Origin: Microbacterium sp. A20
Lineage (GTDB): Bacteria > Actinomycetota > Actinomycetes > Actinomycetales > Microbacteriaceae
Assembly (NCBI RefSeq): GCF_004794515.1
Contig: NZ_SSDF01000080.1
Location: forward strand, 1-64,000
DNA length: 64,000 nucleotides
Direction of reading: 5' to 3'
Shown: positions 8,496-16,487 of the stretch, piece by piece
Layout: every line of letters begins with the position of its first letter
Position numbering within the stretch: the stretch's first letter is position 1
Program-made: the position numbers and the translations under genes
Notes under the pieces: generated by a model
Told to the model about the DNA's origin: nothing
The model's input: only the letters and a program-made list of their open reading frames with translations
Databases searched by the model: none

Positions 8496-8600
8496 GAGTT
8501 GACAATATATCGGCGATGAGTTCTCGACCCGATCGAACTCGATCTCGCTGGACCCCGGGCAGAACGCGCGACATCGGGTGGGACGACACTCGCGATCTAT

Positions 8601-8617
8601 ACGATCGTTTTGATCGT
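8601..8617. promoter_or_regulatory. Inverted repeat in the toxin-antitoxin promoter
   Basis: ACGATC-GTTTT-GATCGT lies just upstream of the -10-like TACTAT (8622-8627) and the antitoxin ATG at 8634. Phd/YefM antitoxins usually bind such repeats to repress their own operon. The very short leader suggests a leaderless or nearly leaderless transcript. Confidence 0.5.
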
Positions 8618-8633
8618 TTGGTACTATTAGTCC

Positions 8634-8903
8634 ATGACTGATGTGCTGCCCGTCTCCGATGCCAAGAGCCAACTCGGTGCGCTCGTCGATCGCGCGCACC
8701 TCATGCACGAGCCGGTGTTCCTCTCCCGCCGCGGACGCCGCGTCGTCGCCATCGTCGATGCAGATGAATTCGATCGCCTGCGGGAGCTCGCTGAGGACGC
8801 GGAGGACGCGGCCGCCGCCGTCGCCGCACGCCGCGAGGCTGAAGAAACCGAAGCGATCCCCGTACCGTGGGAGGAAGTGAAGGCGGAACTGGGGCTCGTG
8901 TGA
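8634..8903 (+). CDS. Phd/YefM family type II antitoxin
   Basis: This 89-residue protein starts with the DNA-binding Phd/YefM domain (VLPVSDAKSQLGALVDRA, then VFLSRRGRRVVAIVDADEFDRL). An acidic, alanine-rich helical tail follows and would wrap and neutralise the toxin. It is encoded immediately upstream of a RelE/ParE toxin with a four-base overlap, the classic arrangement for a stability or stress module. The inverted repeat just upstream is a likely autoregulatory site. Confidence 0.9.
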   Translation: MTDVLPVSDAKSQLGALVDRAHLMHEPVFLSRRGRRVVAIVDADEFDRLRELAEDAEDAAAAVAARREAEETEAIPVPWEEVKAELGLV

Positions 8904-9157
8904 GCTACCGGATCGACGTCGCTGCGCCGGCACAGCGGCAGTTGCGGAAGCTGGATCCGCAGGCCCGGCGTCGCGTGCAAGCGACGATCGAACTCCTGGC
9001 CGAAGAGCCTCGACCGCCTGCGGCGAAGATGCTCATCAACAGCGATGGCGCGTGGCGCGTCCGCGTGGGCGACTACCGGGTGATCTACGACATCGAAGAC
9101 GATCGTCTGGTCGTGCTCGTGCTCGCCGCCGGGCATCGCCGCGAGATCTATCGCTGA
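8900..9157 (+). CDS. RelE/ParE family type II toxin
   Basis: The 85-residue protein shows the RelE fold pattern: YRIDVAAPAQRQLRKLDPQA, then WRVRVGDYRVIYDIEDDRLVVLVLAAGHRREIYR. The C-terminal arginine/histidine/tyrosine residues match those used by ribosome-dependent RNases of this family. The GTG at 8900 is chosen because its GTGA overlaps the antitoxin stop. An upstream in-frame ATG at 8867 would add 11 residues that are not family-like. It probably cleaves mRNA when free of antitoxin. Confidence 0.9.
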   Translation: MSYRIDVAAPAQRQLRKLDPQARRRVQATIELLAEEPRPPAAKMLINSDGAWRVRVGDYRVIYDIEDDRLVVLVLAAGHRREIYR

Positions 9158-9266
9158 GCGAACAGCTCCATGACTCCGGCGGGATACAGTGGCACCGCCT
9201 CAGCGTCGTCATCGAAGCTGCGCCAGACGACGGGAACCACCGCCTCCACCGCACACCCCCACGCGC

Positions 9267-9324
9267 GAGGAGTCAGAACACGCCGCGTGCGCGGGTGCGC
9301 CTACGGCGTATCTTGACCCCTCAG
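9267..9324. repeat. Dispersed imperfect palindrome, copy 1
   Basis: GAGGAGTCAGAACACGCCG (9267-9285) is the approximate reverse complement of CGGCGTATCTTGACCCCTC (9304-9322). A second copy of the same element lies at 52561-52620 and shares ACGGCGT.TCTTGACCCCTC. It resembles a small REP-type intergenic element. Confidence 0.6.
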
Positions 9325-9340
9325 GTGGGGGGACAAGACC

Positions 9341-9370
9341 CGACCCCCGTCGCGCATGAGACGGGGGTCG
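9341..9370. terminator. Hairpin terminator of the ABC/LLM/hydrolase operon
   Basis: CGACCCCCGTC pairs perfectly with GACGGGGGTCG across an eight-base loop, 33 bases after the last permease stop on the minus strand. Confidence 0.65.
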
Positions 9371-9402
9371 CGAGTCGGTGGGGCTCGGGCGGATGGTGCC
9401 GG

Positions 9403-10236
9403 TCAGCCGACGATCTTGCGCTCGTCGTACCAGGGCGCGAGCCGGCGGCGGAGCACGGAGATGAGCAGCAGCGTGAGGTTCGCGATGATCACCATCACCA
9501 CGACCATCGCGATCGCCTCGTCCATGCGGAACTGATACGCCGCGAACTCGAGCAGGTGGCCGAGGCCGCCAGTGCCGCCGAGGAACTCTCCGAGCACCTC
9601 TCCCGTGAAGCCCAGAGCCGCACCGCGCTGGATGCCGGAGAGGCTGTACGGCAGCGTGGCGGGGAAGATCACCTTCCATCCGAGCCCGATCCCCTTCGCG
9701 CCGTACACCCGGGCCGCATTGACGAGCGACGGGTTCACGGTGACGGCGCCCTCCATCGTGTTCAGCAGGATCGGGAACACCGCCAGCAGGATCACGAGCG
9801 CGATCTTCGACTCGCTGCCGAGCCCGAGCCCGAGGATGAACAGCGGGGCGAGCGCGACCTTGGGCGTCGAATACAGCACCCACAGGAACGGCGCCACCAT
9901 GAAGCGCAGCACCGGCGACCAGCCGACCGCGAGACCGACGACCACACCGACGACGATCGCGATCGCGAGTCCGATCAGGAGGTTGGTAACGCTGAACGCG
10001 AAGGCGCTCCAGAACTCCGGATCGACCATGAGCTGCCCGAACGCGACAGCCACCGCGGTCGGCGCGGGCAGGAAGGCTTCGGGGATCCAGTGGAACCAGC
10101 TGACGGCCGCCTCCCAGAGGAGCAGCACCGCCGCGATCACGCCGATCAGCAGCAGCGTCCACTTGCCCTCACCCGCGCGCACCACCCGCCGCGGCCGCAC
10201 GATGCGGACGGTTCCGGTTGCCGAGACGACACTCAT
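9403..10236 (-). CDS. ABC transporter permease (NitT/TauT type), second copy
   Basis: The 277-residue membrane protein has about six hydrophobic segments and the BPD_transp_1 coupling region (ARVYGAKGIGLGWKVIFPATLPYSLSGIQ). It belongs to the SsuC/TauC/ThiX-like group that pairs with NMT1/THI5 binding proteins. Start ATG 10236 overlaps the upstream permease stop by four bases. It is the last gene of an operon that also encodes an ATPase, an LLM enzyme, a cyclic-amide hydrolase and an alpha/beta hydrolase. The transporter therefore most likely imports the substrate of those enzymes. Confidence 0.85.
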   Translation of the reverse strand: MSVVSATGTVRIVRPRRVVRAGEGKWTLLLIGVIAAVLLLWEAAVSWFHWIPEAFLPAPTAVAVAFGQLMVDPEFWSAFAFSVTNLLIGLAIAIVVGVVVGLAVGWSPVLRFMVAPFLWVLYSTPKVALAPLFILGLGLGSESKIALVILLAVFPILLNTMEGAVTVNPSLVNAARVYGAKGIGLGWKVIFPATLPYSLSGIQRGAALGFTGEVLGEFLGGTGGLGHLLEFAAYQFRMDEAIAMVVVMVIIANLTLLLISVLRRRLAPWYDERKIVG

Positions 10237-11066
10237 CGCTTGCCCTTCCTCGTCCACGGCGCGACCCCGCGCTCGATGACCGTGACCACCTGGGTCATGC
10301 CCACGCTCCACAGCACGACCACCGCGATCGCGGCGAAAGCCTGGTCGGTCTGATAGGTGTTCGAGGCGCGGATGATGAGCGCGCCCATGCCGCTGGACGA
10401 ACCGGCGAGCTCGGCCACGACCATGCCGATCGTGGCGAGCACGACCGCCTGCCGCAGACCCGCGAACAGGAACGGCACCGTCGACGGCAGGTACACCGAG
10501 CGGTACAGCCGCATCCGTCCGGCACCGTACACGCGGGCGGCGCGGATGATCGACGGGTTCGTGGTGCGCATGCCCGCCGCGACGTTGAGCAGGATCGGGA
10601 AGATCGCGCTGATCGTCACGAGGAAGATCACCGGGCCGATCCCGAAGCCGAACCACGCCTTCGCGAGCGGCTGATAGGCGATCGACGGTGTCGCGTAGAT
10701 GGTCCACGCGATCGGGCCGATCACCCGGTCGACCGGAAGCGAGGCCCCCATGAGAAGCCCGACGGGGATGCCGACGACCACCGCGAGCGCGAAGCCGGTC
10801 AGCCACGCCTGCACCGAGATACCGGCGTTGGCGGCGAGCGAGCCGTTCGCGACGATTTCGCCGAAGCCCTGCGCGATGGCGAGGGGCGGCGGGAGGAAGA
10901 CGGGACTGATCCATCCGAACACCCCGACGACCAGCTGCCACAGCACGAGGAGGATGACGACCTCGATCGCGATGACCGCAGCCTTCCCGCGGGCGCTCAG
11001 ACCCGCGAGCCAGGCGGCGACACCACCCCGGCCGAGGTTGGGACCGGTGGCGAGGAGTGCGGTCAT
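10233..11066 (-). CDS. ABC transporter permease (NitT/TauT type), first copy
   Basis: A 277-residue integral membrane protein with the coupling-loop pattern [30 protein letters not shown]. It is related to the next permease, and the two probably form a heterodimeric channel. Start ATG 11066 overlaps the ATPase stop (ATGA). The likely partner binding protein is the lipoprotein at 5290-6366. No binding protein lies inside this operon. Confidence 0.85.
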   Translation of the reverse strand: MTALLATGPNLGRGGVAAWLAGLSARGKAAVIAIEVVILLVLWQLVVGVFGWISPVFLPPPLAIAQGFGEIVANGSLAANAGISVQAWLTGFALAVVVGIPVGLLMGASLPVDRVIGPIAWTIYATPSIAYQPLAKAWFGFGIGPVIFLVTISAIFPILLNVAAGMRTTNPSIIRAARVYGAGRMRLYRSVYLPSTVPFLFAGLRQAVVLATIGMVVAELAGSSSGMGALIIRASNTYQTDQAFAAIAVVVLWSVGMTQVVTVIERGVAPWTRKGKR

Positions 11067-11890
11067 TTCGACACCGCCGCCGCTGTGGCCTCACCTTCCA
11101 GCGCCTCCCAGAGGTGGTCGCGGAGTTCGAGGAAGCGCGGATCGTGCTGCACCGACCGCTCCGACCGAGGGCGCGGGATGCCGGTGGTAATGATCTCCTT
11201 GATCGCGCCGGGGTGGCTCTTGAAGACGACGATGCGGTCGCCCAGGAGGATGGCCTCCTCGATCGAGTGCGTGATGAAGAGGACGGTCTTGCCCGTCGCC
11301 TCGATGAGCTTCTCGATCTCGTCGCGCATCACCTCACGGGTGAGGGCGTCGACGGCGCCGAGCGGCTCGTCCATCAGCAGGATGCGCGGCTCGGCGACGA
11401 ACGCGCGAGCGAGGCCGACGCGCTGCTGCATGCCACCGGAGAGCTCACGGGGATACGACGACTCGAATCCCTTGAGCCCCACCATGTCGATGGCTTCCTG
11501 CACCTTCGCACGCCAGTCGGCCGTGCGCAGACCCTTCTGCATCTCGAGCCCGAACTTCACGTTGTCGAACACGGTGCGCCAAGGTAGCAACGCATAGTCC
11601 TGGAAGACGACGGCCCTGTCGGGTCCAGGGCCGTCGACCTGCTTCCCATCGACGAGGACCGAGCCGGTGCTCGGCGCGACGAGGCCGGCGATGACGTTCA
11701 TGAACGTCGTCTTTCCGCACCCCGACGGGCCGAGCACCGTGATGAACTCACCTTCGAACACGTCGAGGTCGACGTCCTCGATCGCGATCAGCTTCTTTCC
11801 CGTCCGCGCGACGTCGTAGCTCACCGAGAGCCCGGTGACCGAGATCAGCGGATCCGCCGAGTCCCGTGCGGTGTCGTTCACGTCAGTCAT
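11063..11890 (-). CDS. ABC transporter ATP-binding protein (NitT/TauT type)
   Basis: This 275-residue ATPase has Walker [11 protein letters not shown]-loop [11 protein letters not shown], signature [15 protein letters not shown] and Walker [13 protein letters not shown]. It energises the two permeases downstream, with which it overlaps by four bases. It is followed, in the direction of transcription, by both permeases, and preceded by the LLM gene after a 40-base gap, so one transcript is likely. Confidence 0.9.
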   Translation of the reverse strand: MTDVNDTARDSADPLISVTGLSVSYDVARTGKKLIAIEDVDLDVFEGEFITVLGPSGCGKTTFMNVIAGLVAPSTGSVLVDGKQVDGPGPDRAVVFQDYALLPWRTVFDNVKFGLEMQKGLRTADWRAKVQEAIDMVGLKGFESSYPRELSGGMQQRVGLARAFVAEPRILLMDEPLGAVDALTREVMRDEIEKLIEATGKTVLFITHSIEEAILLGDRIVVFKSHPGAIKEIITTGIPRPRSERSVQHDPRFLELRDHLWEALEGEATAAAVSK

Positions 11891-11930
11891 CGTCGACCTC
11901 TCGTCTCATCGCCGCGCGTCGGTGCGCGGC

Positions 11931-12905
11931 TTATCGCAGCTTAGGAAGCACCTCGGTGCCGAGGAGTTCGATCTGCTCGAAGAACCGATCGAACTTGAAG
12001 CGGAAGTCGAACACGAGGTGCTCGGTGCCGACCTCCTCGAACCGCTTGATCTGCTCGACCGCCTCGTCGGGGCTGCCCACGATGAGCTGACCCTCCAGGT
12101 CCTCCACGGTCTCGAAGCTGCCGGACGGCGGCTTCACGGCGAACTTGGCTTTGTTCGCCCAGGCGAGAAGGCCCGGGATGTTCACGTGCTTGAGCGCCTC
12201 TTCGCGGGTGTCCTCGATCGAGGTGGGCGGGATGACGGCGATGGTCGGCATCGGCCGGCCGTTCTCGTCGGTCATCTCGCGCATGGTCTTGATGCGCTTC
12301 TCCATCGTGAGCAGCCCGGTGCGTCCCGGCATCCATCCGTCGGCGAACTCCGCCGCCAGACGGGCCGAACGCGGAGTCGCGCCGCAGTACCAGAACGGGA
12401 TGCGTCCGCCGACGGGCTTCGGCTCGATCGTGACGTTCTCGAACTTGAAGATGCCGTCGTCGTAGGTGACGTCGTTCTCGGTGAACACCCGGCGCAGGAT
12501 CTCGGCGTTCGAGCGCACCATCTCCACGCGGTCCAGGTCTCCCCAGCCGATCGCGTCGAACTCGTGGTCGAACGTGCCGGCGCCGAAGCCGAGGATCAGG
12601 CGCGGGCCGAGCAGCTGCGTCATGGTGCCGGCCATCAGGGCCGTGACCAGCGGGTGACGGAACGGGATGAGCGATCCGGTGCCGAGCTCGATCTTGTCGG
12701 TGACGGCGCCGATGGCGGTGAGGGTCGTCAGCGCGTCGTAGAACGTGCGGTTCGGCTTCTCCATCTCGCCGTGCGGCTCGAACACCAGGTGGTCGCGCAC
12801 CCAGACGGAGTCGAATCCGAAACTCTCGGCGAGCTTCGATCCCTCCAGGAGCTTCTCCTTGCTCGCCTCCTCGCCGAAGTGCGGCAGCAGCAGTCCGAAT
12901 TTCAT
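11931..12905 (-). CDS. LLM class flavin- or F420-dependent oxidoreductase
   Basis: The 324-residue protein has the luciferase-like N-terminus MKFGLLLPHFGE, followed by FDSVWVRDHLVF, and a C-terminal GSPDEAVEQIKRF barrel segment. LLM enzymes use reduced FMN or F420 and either insert oxygen or transfer hydride. Given the F420 genes nearby, an F420-dependent reaction is plausible, but an FMN-dependent monooxygenase cannot be excluded. ATG 12905 follows the hydrolase stop by one base, with GGAAGGG upstream. The operon context suggests it acts on a ring that the neighbouring cyclic-amide hydrolase then opens, or the reverse. Confidence 0.8.
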   Translation of the reverse strand: MKFGLLLPHFGEEASKEKLLEGSKLAESFGFDSVWVRDHLVFEPHGEMEKPNRTFYDALTTLTAIGAVTDKIELGTGSLIPFRHPLVTALMAGTMTQLLGPRLILGFGAGTFDHEFDAIGWGDLDRVEMVRSNAEILRRVFTENDVTYDDGIFKFENVTIEPKPVGGRIPFWYCGATPRSARLAAEFADGWMPGRTGLLTMEKRIKTMREMTDENGRPMPTIAVIPPTSIEDTREEALKHVNIPGLLAWANKAKFAVKPPSGSFETVEDLEGQLIVGSPDEAVEQIKRFEEVGTEHLVFDFRFKFDRFFEQIELLGTEVLPKLR

Positions 12906-12906
12906 G

Positions 12907-14313
12907 TCAGTTCCCTTCCGCGGCGAATGCCGCCCTGTCTTCCGCCGATGCGGCGAGCTTTCCGAATGTGCGATCGCCGACGACCTCGTCGCCGACGTAG
13001 ACGTCGACACCGCGCACGAGGGTGCGCTGGATGCGGGCGCTGATCGTGCGCCCGTCGTAGGGGGTCCAGCCGATCTTCGACAGCACGCCGTCGTTCGTGA
13101 TGGTCCACTCCTCGGCGAGGTCGGCGATCACGATGTCGGCATCCGCCCCGATCGTGAGCGAACCCTTGACGCCTTCGAGGCCGAACTTGGCGGCGGGGAT
13201 GTGGGCGACCATGTCGATCGCGCGCTGCAGGTCGAGCTCGCCCTTGTTCACCGCGTCGAGCATGAGCTCGTAGTAGTACTGGATGCCGGGGGTGCCGGTG
13301 TGCGAGCTCCACATCTGCGTCCAGCCGACCTCCTTCTCCTCGCGGGTGTGCGGGGCGTGGTCGCTCGCGGCGATGTCGATCGTGCCGTCACGCATGCCCT
13401 CCCAGACGGCCGCGCGGTTGTCGTCGGGCACCCAGTAGCTGAGCGCGTACGGACCGAGGGTCTCGACGTCGTTCCAGGTCGACAGGAACGGCGCCCAGTG
13501 GTTCACCTCGCAGGTCACGTCGATGCCGTTCTGCTTGGCGCGGCGCACGGCCTCGATCGAACGCCGGGTCTGGATGTGCGCGATGTGCACCGGGCAGCCC
13601 GAGGCCTCGGCGAGGCGCAGCACGACGTCGATCGCGGTGTCCCAGATCACTCCCTCGCGGGCGGCGTAGGCAGACGCGTAGCCCTCCGGGGTGTTCTCGC
13701 CGCGGGCGAGGTAGGCACCCTCGATGTAGTCCATGAGCGCCTGGTCGTGCGGGTGCACGATGAAGCGCTTGCCGGTCTGGGCGATGTGATCCATGATCTC
13801 GAGCAGGTGCCCGTGGTTGTGGATGCCGGTGCCGGAGGGGTGCGGGTAGTCGCGGCCGGTGTCGACGACCATGTAGATCTTGTACGCCCGGATGCCCATC
13901 TCGCTCATGCCGGCGATCTCATCGAACTTGGTCGGCGCTGGGTTGTGGTTCCAGTCGACGATCGACGATTCCTCGTACCGGTGGAACACGTCGGTCAGGG
14001 TCGCGACGTCGGTGGTCGGCGGCTTGAGGTTCGGCATCCCGAACATCGTGGTGACGCCGCCGGCCGCGGCCTGCAGGCTCGTCGTGTAGATGTCGTCCTT
14101 GTGCTCGTAGCCGGGTTCGCGGGTGTGCACGTGCACGTCGACCATGCCGGGGAGCACGAGCTTGCCGGTGGCGTCGACCGTGCGCTCGGCGGTGATGTCG
14201 GTGCCGGCGGCCACGATGCCGGCGACCTTGCCGTCGGCGACGAGCAGGTCGGCGACGACCGGGCCTGCGGGGGTGACGACGGTGCCGCCGGTGATCTTCA
14301 GATCAACGCTCAT
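12907..14313 (-). CDS. Dihydropyrimidinase/allantoinase-like cyclic amidohydrolase
   Basis: The 468-residue protein has all hallmarks of the dihydroorotase/hydantoinase group. These are the binuclear metal motif VDVHVHTREPG, a lysine in AYKIYM that would be carboxylated, the histidines of VHPHDQ and HIAHIQ, and the catalytic aspartate of AASDHAPH. The family hydrolyses a cyclic amide bond in rings such as dihydropyrimidines, hydantoins and allantoin. Residues around the lysine and the GMPNLKPPTTD loop do not identify the substrate. Start ATG 14313 overlaps the upstream hydrolase stop (ATGA). This strongly suggests that the operon degrades a nitrogen-containing cyclic compound. Confidence 0.85.
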   Translation of the reverse strand: MSVDLKITGGTVVTPAGPVVADLLVADGKVAGIVAAGTDITAERTVDATGKLVLPGMVDVHVHTREPGYEHKDDIYTTSLQAAAGGVTTMFGMPNLKPPTTDVATLTDVFHRYEESSIVDWNHNPAPTKFDEIAGMSEMGIRAYKIYMVVDTGRDYPHPSGTGIHNHGHLLEIMDHIAQTGKRFIVHPHDQALMDYIEGAYLARGENTPEGYASAYAAREGVIWDTAIDVVLRLAEASGCPVHIAHIQTRRSIEAVRRAKQNGIDVTCEVNHWAPFLSTWNDVETLGPYALSYWVPDDNRAAVWEGMRDGTIDIAASDHAPHTREEKEVGWTQMWSSHTGTPGIQYYYELMLDAVNKGELDLQRAIDMVAHIPAAKFGLEGVKGSLTIGADADIVIADLAEEWTITNDGVLSKIGWTPYDGRTISARIQRTLVRGVDVYVGDEVVGDRTFGKLAASAEDRAAFAAEGN

Positions 14314-15275
14314 GGCGCGACCTCCTGCTTCTGAACGGATTCGGTGGTGACGGACTCGCCGATCGCGGGCGACGGCGAAGAACGGTGGATGAGATGTGCC
14401 GGCCGCACGTACTGGTCGAACCAGCCGACAATCACCGGGGTGGTCTGCTCCCAGTACGCGTCGTACGCGGCGTAGTGGGTGGTGTGCCGCTGCATGATCA
14501 GCTGCTTCGGGCCGCGCGCGGCCTCGTACAGCGCCTCGGCGTGATCGGTCGGGGTGGTCGCGTCGCCCTCGACGCCGATCACGAGCAGCGGCGTGGTCAG
14601 GCGGGCCGCGGCTTCGATCGGCCGGTAGGCGATGATGCCCTCGGCGCACGCCAGCGGCACGGCGGTGGGGATGCGGTCGTCGACATCGGCCTTGATCTTG
14701 GTGGCACGGCGTTCAGCAGTGGGGATCATGATCTCCTCGCGGGGGTGCACGATCCGCCCCTCCCCCGAGGTGACGCGCAGACGGCGGTCTTCGGCGAGGG
14801 AGTTCTGGAAGTCGAGCCATTCGTACTCGCTGCGCATGCGGTGCAGCCAGTCCTCGCCGTCGGCGACCGGCACCTGGCTGACCGCGGCCTTGATGCGGGG
14901 GTCGGCGTCGGCGAGGAGCACCGCGTTGCCGCCTCCCGTGCCGCCGGTGCCGAACACCCCGATCGCGTCGGCGATCACGTCGTCGCGGGTGGTGAGGTAG
15001 GTCACGGCGTTCACCAGGTCCTGCAACTGCCAGGCCGGCGAGAGGTAGCCGCGGTCGCCTTCGGAGTCGCCGAAGCCGCGGTAGTCGATCACGAGCACGG
15101 CGAAGCCGGCCTCGACGAGGGCCTCGTGGTAGCGGACGTAGAGCTTGGCGTCCTTGAGCCCGAGCCAGCCGGGCCCCTGCACGATCGCACGATACGGCCC
15201 CACGTGGTCGGGGGTGCGCCACACGGCGGAGATGCGCTGACCCTCGCTGAAGTACGAGACGGGTGTGGTCTGCAT
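14310..15275 (-). CDS. Alpha/beta-hydrolase-fold protein with atypical nucleophile elbow
   Basis: The 321-residue protein has the fold of X-Pro/dienelactone-type hydrolases: LVIDYRGFGDSEG, a conserved GVEGDATTP that would carry the acid, and RHTTHYAAY that would carry the histidine. The nucleophile-elbow region reads GVFGTGGTGGGNA, with no serine, cysteine or aspartate at the usual GxSxG position. It may use threonine, act as a lyase-like member, or lack hydrolase activity. ATG 15275 has GAGAGGA upstream. It is the first gene of the operon, and paired operator copies lie upstream at 15357 and 15381. Confidence 0.7.
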   Translation of the reverse strand: MQTTPVSYFSEGQRISAVWRTPDHVGPYRAIVQGPGWLGLKDAKLYVRYHEALVEAGFAVLVIDYRGFGDSEGDRGYLSPAWQLQDLVNAVTYLTTRDDVIADAIGVFGTGGTGGGNAVLLADADPRIKAAVSQVPVADGEDWLHRMRSEYEWLDFQNSLAEDRRLRVTSGEGRIVHPREEIMIPTAERRATKIKADVDDRIPTAVPLACAEGIIAYRPIEAAARLTTPLLVIGVEGDATTPTDHAEALYEAARGPKQLIMQRHTTHYAAYDAYWEQTTPVIVGWFDQYVRPAHLIHRSSPSPAIGESVTTESVQKQEVAP

Positions 15276-15356
15276 GGGTTCCTCTCGGCTGAACGCGGCG
15301 TCGCGATCGGCGAACTGTGCCGCTGCGGTGGGGCGTTTCTCATCTTGACCTATTTT

Positions 15357-15369
15357 GGATCCAGAATCC
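15357..15369. promoter_or_regulatory. Operator C1: GGATCC-A-GAATCC
   Basis: A one-mismatch version of the GGATAC-N-GTATCC palindrome lies 82 bases before the alpha/beta hydrolase start. It is preceded by TTTT, as in the other copies. Confidence 0.65.
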
Positions 15370-15380
15370 AGTATTGATTT

Positions 15381-15393
15381 GGATCCAGAATCC
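15381..15393. promoter_or_regulatory. Operator C2: GGATCC-A-GAATCC
   Basis: An identical 13-base copy lies 24 bases from C1, with the shared context TTTGGATCCAGAATCC. The pair sits in the divergent promoter of the hydrolase operon and the F420-type ABC operon. The spacing of about two helical turns would place two dimers on nearly the same face. Confidence 0.65.
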
Positions 15394-15506
15394 GCGTTAG
15401 CATGACCGCATCACGTCGACCCGATTGGCCGACGTCGGTGGTCCCGACCTGGACTGCGAACGTGCTCGCTCTTGCGCCCCTTCCCGTCCTCGTCTCCCGG
15501 AGAACC

Positions 15507-16487
15507 ATGCCCGCCACCGCCCGCGCTCTCAGCGCCGCTCCCGTCCTCGCCCTCCTCCTCGCCGCCGGATTGAGCGGATGCGCCGCCACCCCCGCCGCTC
15601 CCGCCGCTGCCGCCGATCCGAAACCCGTCGTGCTCGACAACTGCGGCACCGAGGTGTCGATGGATGCCGCACCGCAGCGCATCCTCACCATCAAGTCATC
15701 GACGCTCGAGCTCGCCCTGGCGCTCGGCGCGGGCGACCGGATCATCGGCTCCGCCTTCTCCGACGGCCCACTGCCCGACGATCTCGCAGCGGGCGCCGAG
15801 GACATCGACGTCGTCTCCGACAAGGTGCCGTCGAAGGAGGCCGTGCTCGAACTCGAACCCGACCTGGTGTTCGCCGGCTGGGAGTCGAACTTCTCGGTCG
15901 ACGGCGCCGGCGAGCGTGCCGATCTGGAGTCCCTCGGCATCACCACCTACGTCGCGCCCGCCGCGTGCAAGGCCGCGGGGTACATGCCCGATCCCCTCAC
16001 GTTCGACACCGTGTTCGACGGGTTCGCGGAGGCGGGCGAGCTGCTGGGCGAGGAGAAGGCCGCGGCTGCGCTGGTCGAGGAGCAGCGCGCGGCCCTCGAT
16101 GCGATCACCCCCGACGAGCGCGGCCTGACCGCAGTCTGGTACTCGTCGGGCACGGACCAGCCCTTCGTCGGCGCCGGCATCGGGGCACCGCAGATGATCA
16201 TGTCGACCGCCGGGCTCGACAACCTGTTCGCCGACGTGCACGACACCTGGACGTCGAGTTCATGGGAGCTGATCGCCGAAGCCGACCCCGACGTGATCGT
16301 GCTGGTGGATGCCGCGTGGAACACCGCGGAATCCAAGATCGCGCTGCTCACGTCGAACCCGGTCACGTCGCAGCTCGACGCCGTGCAGAACGAACGGTTC
16401 GTGATCGTCGACTTCCCCGCGACCGAGGCCGGCATCCGCAACGTCGACGCCGTGGAGTCGATCGTGACCCAGCTCGGAGAGCAGTGA
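15507..16487 (+). CDS. Substrate-binding lipoprotein of a putative F420-0 ABC importer
   Basis: This 326-residue protein has a signal peptide ending in LSGC and a BtuF/FepB-like domain (CGTEVSMDAAPQRILTIKSS, LGAGDRIIGSAF). In actinobacteria, a three-gene cassette of this architecture next to F420 genes has been proposed to import F420-0, based on genome context rather than experiment. Iron chelates or cobalamin are alternatives. The ATG at 15507 is preferred over one at 15402, because CCGGAG precedes it and it gives a normal signal peptide. The stop overlaps the permease GTG. Operators C1 and C2 lie upstream. Confidence 0.7.
   Translation: MPATARALSAAPVLALLLAAGLSGCAATPAAPAAAADPKPVVLDNCGTEVSMDAAPQRILTIKSSTLELALALGAGDRIIGSAFSDGPLPDDLAAGAEDIDVVSDKVPSKEAVLELEPDLVFAGWESNFSVDGAGERADLESLGITTYVAPAACKAAGYMPDPLTFDTVFDGFAEAGELLGEEKAAAALVEEQRAALDAITPDERGLTAVWYSSGTDQPFVGAGIGAPQMIMSTAGLDNLFADVHDTWTSSSWELIAEADPDVIVLVDAAWNTAESKIALLTSNPVTSQLDAVQNERFVIVDFPATEAGIRNVDAVESIVTQLGEQ

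Noticed and set aside
6420..9157. KAP/toxin-antitoxin block considered as a prophage or integrative element
   Set aside because: No integrase, phage structural gene, tRNA or attachment-site repeat is visible on either side.
15402..15506. Upstream ATG at 15402 as start of the binding lipoprotein
   Set aside because: It would put 35 residues before the signal peptide and spoil it. The ATG at 15507 has a ribosome site and a normal lipoprotein signal.
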